From Petaurus breviceps papuanus (lineage: Eukaryota; Chordata; Mammalia; Diprotodontia; Petauridae), in assembly GCA_028583685.1 (NCBI GenBank), contig JAMXIF010001253.1:67283070-67347069 (forward strand): a stretch of 64,000 nucleotides of DNA. The letters are read 5' to 3'. This document shows, piece after piece, positions 1 to 64,000 of this stretch (within the stretch, counting starts at the first letter, position 1; each line of letters starts with the position of its first letter). The position numbers and the translations under genes are program-made. The notes beneath the pieces are model-generated. The model was not told the DNA's origin and did no database searches. It worked only from the letters and a program-made list of their open reading frames with translations.

Positions 1-929
1 ATCTTATTCACTCAACATAGTCATCCCCCACAATTATTTTGAATTAGTGAAGCTTTCTTAAAGTTCAAATTATTATAGAACTGAGTCTGGGGGTTGTACT
101 AATGGAATTTGAAGTTTCTTCTAGCCTCATTTGTGAATAATTAATTGCTAAAACTTTATGAATATTTCATGGATTTATTTTAAATGGAAAAATGAAGTAA
201 TTACTTCTCCCTGAATTGACAGTGATGTTTCCCTTTTAGTTGTATCCCTGATCGTTTTAAGAGATCAGAGTCACTGATGAGGTCCAACCCAGAATAAAAG
301 CTCTGGAACTGGATTTTAGTAGCATTTCACAGTTAGTATTTAGCAGTAAAAAAAAAAAAAATGAATATTTGTGGTTGAGAGAAAGCCAGAAAAGCGTGGG
401 TCTCTAGGGCTTCATCTAGCTAGCAATGTGGGCTTTTTTTACTAGAAGAAATGAAAGAAGAAATTTAGGGAAATACAGGAGCAGCTGAAATGAGGCAAAT
501 GTGAGGGGTGTGCATTTAAGTTACAATTTCCCAAGATGAGTATGATCTCAACATTTCACGTGCCAAAATAACTGTTGTAAAATGTTACTGGCAGTTAGAC
601 CTCAAAACCATAATCAAACCAAACCCTTTATTTGAAAGGTATTTGCCTAAAACTTTGTACTGGAAAGCACAAATATAATGGAATCAGTGGTTCATCTATT
701 TCACTTTGCAAACTTGGAAGCCCTATATAAGTACCTTTAAGTATTACAGAAATTGTATATAAATGCCAGCCTGGCACCCTTTAAAACAGCATTCCTGCAG
801 CAATACTCTAAGACAATTCCCAGGATAGTGCACTGTTTCTGAATAACAGAAACTGAGGGTCACCCAAAAGCAGTGGAGATACTCAGCTGTCCACTGAGAG
901 AAGGTCATACTTAGAGTCAAGGTCAAATT

Positions 930-1180
930 GTCCTCCTGACACACACTAGTTTTGTGACTATGGAAAAGTCACTTAACCTTTCAGTATGGCTATAAAACTG
1001 TAAGGGACTGGCCTTCTTCTTTCATATTTGTGTCTCCCTCATTTGACAAAGTTCCTGAACGTAGTAGGTGCTTATATTTATTGACTCTTTGACTACTATC
1101 TGTTTCAAGTGCATTGCTGATCTGTATCAGTGAAGGGAGTTTCCCTACCAGGAATTCAAAATGTCTGACTATACCCAAAG
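930..1180 (+). repeat. Type F SINE with an L2-like insert
   Basis: The SINE core 'gtcacttaacctttcagt' is followed, after about 100 bases resembling an L2 3' end ('gtaggtgcttatatttattgac'), by the type F tail 'gaagggagtttccctaccag'. This fits an L2-like fragment interrupting an older SINE. Confidence 0.5.
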
Positions 1181-1264
1181 TTAGTTTTTGTGGTTGGTAA
1201 AGAGACCTTATGGCATCTTTTGAAGTGCCTGTTTAGGGACAGCATTTAAATTTTCTATTACTCA

Positions 1265-1400
1265 CCTATTTTCATTTCCTTTCATGACAGATCTTAGAAT
1301 CTAGAAATGAGGCATCCAAGACTCCAAGAGATTTTATAACTTATCTGAGATCACACAATTAATCAGTGATGGGACCAAGACTTGAACCCAGTTCTCCTAA
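1265..1400 (-). repeat. MIR-like (type D) fragment
   Basis: The + strand carries the reverse complement of the MIR core: 'gagattttataacttatctgagatcacaca...cttgaacccagttctcct'. Confidence 0.65.
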
Positions 1401-1496
1401 CTGTTGATAACTTTTCTTGCATCATTTTCTGCCTTCTTTCTCCCTTTTTATCTCTGTCTGCCCTTCCAGACAATGTTCCCTTTTTCCTTACTCCAA

Positions 1497-1600
1497 AATA
1501 TATATATATATATATAATATATATACTAAACTTCTATATATATATATATATACTAAACTTCTACTAAACTATATAAAAAACTAAAAAAAAAATATATACT
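1497..1600. repeat. (TA)n-rich microsatellite
   Basis: Two TA runs are separated by repeated 'actaaacttct' units, suggesting local slippage of a compound unit. Confidence 0.85.
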
Positions 1601-2329
1601 AAACTTCCGTTCTTTAATGCCACCCTGTCTTCCACCCCGTCTAGCTTTTCCCCCCACTTACAGCATTTTCCAGCTCAGTAATCCTCTAAATAGATCACAG
1701 AATGAGAGGGGACTCCTGGGGCTTTTGTGTCCATTTCCTTTCTTCCAGGCAAGGTTTGTAGTTAAGCTACCATTTACTAAATGAGGGACTACTAATGCAT
1801 TTCTCCATGGAAGACAATGTCACAACCTCCTTTGCTAGTTAACTTATTCTGTCATCTATCAAATTGACTAAGCAAAGAAGTTGTTCCCTATGTCTCACTT
1901 AAATATCTCCTGTTCATTTATACAAGTGTTCTGTTCAGAATGTAAAAGTACATTTAAGAAACTTCTACCAAAAAAAAGTTTCTTTCATTTTTTTCTCCTT
2001 ATAGATCTTATTTTACCCTTCTCTTAATCATTTAGTTTCCCACATATGGTCCTTCTCCATATTTTCCTTATCTCTAACAAACTGGGAAATCTCAAGGTAG
2101 AATCCCTGTTAGTCTGTGAAAAGAACAGAAAAGGAGAGAAATAAGTGTGATAGGACTTTTGAGAGAGTACTTTAATTCTACTCTTCTTCCTCATCTCACT
2201 TCTCAGCAGGTAAAAACTACTTTGTATGACTTTTCCTCTTTTACTTATAGAACTTTCCTTCTCTTCTTTTTCTTTTCCCCTTCCTTTCCTTTTCCCACCC
2301 CCCCCGCCCACTTTCTGCTTTGTTTTATT

Positions 2330-2520
2330 CACTTTCTGTACTCCAAGCATCATTCCATGTACCTCTTCCACAAACCATTTTCAGACTCCCATTTATGCTT
2401 TGTCTTTCCCCATTAGACTATAAGCTCATTGAGGCTGGAAACTGTCTTGCTTATAGTTGTATACCCAGCACTTATCATGGTGCCTGGCACATGGTAAACA
2501 TTTAATAAATGCTTTGTCTA
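2330..2520 (+). repeat. L2 3' end
   Basis: It ends with the L2 signature 'actataagctcattgagg', then 'cccagcacttatcatggtgcctggcacatggtaaacatttaataaatgctt' in diverged form. Confidence 0.8.
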
Positions 2521-2835
2521 GCCATCTATTCCTTCTCTATTTCCTCTTTGTGGAAGAATGTAAGGAGATGGGGAAGAGGAATTTCTTAAGAACCTAAATA
2601 CTTCCCATGAATGATTATATATATTAAAAATATCCCAAAGGCGATTGTAATATATAAACATACATCTTGACAGTCCACTCATTTTACAGATGAGAAAATG
2701 TATGCCCAAAGAAGTTGTCACTTGAAAAGTTCGCCACTGTAACAAAAGTTCAGCAACATATTTAACTTATGGGTGAATCATTGAGATTTCTAGCTTTTTA
2801 ATGGATCATATTGAATCTCATAACAGGCATATTAA

Positions 2836-64000
<61,165 letters not shown>

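Noticed and set aside
2024-2423. Open frames on both strands around a pyrimidine tract
   Set aside because: Biased composition explains the lack of stops. No protein family is recognised and the region overlaps an L2 end.

Overview
The window is an intron-rich stretch of a mammalian nuclear chromosome, almost certainly marsupial. It carries many copies of marsupial-type tRNA/CORE SINEs (body 'ctaggtggcgcag...gagttcaaatcc...gggcaagtcacttaacc'), SINEs of the same body with an RTE-like tail, much LINE-2 and MIR, and no Alu, B1 or eutherian L1. The species cannot be fixed from the sequence.

The only gene seen is on the + strand: a central part of FRY (furry homolog). Sixteen coding exons (2883-2973 to 63930-64000, the last cut by the window edge) splice into one uninterrupted frame of about 647 codons, with matching phases at all 15 junctions and AG/GT at every boundary. 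The peptide lies in the N-terminal cell-morphogenesis region shared by Furry, Tao3p, Mor2 and PAG1 proteins. From memory it fits FRY better than the paralogue FRYL. The gene's start and its C-terminal three quarters are outside the window, and no promoter, CpG island or poly(A) site is visible. FRY is known as a microtubule-associated scaffold and activator of NDR (STK38) kinases.

Layout: 1-2882 is intron; exons 1-3 cluster at 2.9-3.7 kb; a 9.6-kb intron follows; exons 4-7 lie at 13.3-18.9 kb; a 12.4-kb intron; exons 8-9 at 31.3-32.1 kb; exon 10 at 35.7; 11 at 39.4; 12 at 40.9; 13 at 47.4; a 10.8-kb intron; then 14 at 58.3, 15 at 60.4 and 16 at the right edge. Exon numbers count within the window only.

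The introns are layered repeats. I sort the SINEs by body and tail: type A (WSINE1/MAR1-like, A-rich tail), type B (related, 'gtgtcgggatgacctgggga'), type C (RTE-like tail), type D (MIR/THER1-like), type E ('ggtcccttccagctct' tail) and type F ('gagggagtttcc...ccaggagttcc' tail). There are also L2 fragments on both strands, hAT-like and mariner-like MITEs, copies of an unassigned LINE-like 3' end, a full-length 7SL RNA retropseudogene and several microsatellites. Family names are from memory of consensus sequences; no database was searched.

The observations most worth checking are two composite SINE insertions that each sit inside one target-site duplication (21.05-21.39 kb and 51.66-52.03 kb); a 96-nt intron that is a multiple of three and open in the FRY frame; a candidate 49-nt frame-shifting cassette exon at 50.0 kb; opposite strand bias of type A/B and type C SINEs; a diverged direct duplication at 62.1/63.4 kb; and a probable assembly artefact at 42.63-42.73 kb. 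I found no sign of an undescribed biochemical system here.
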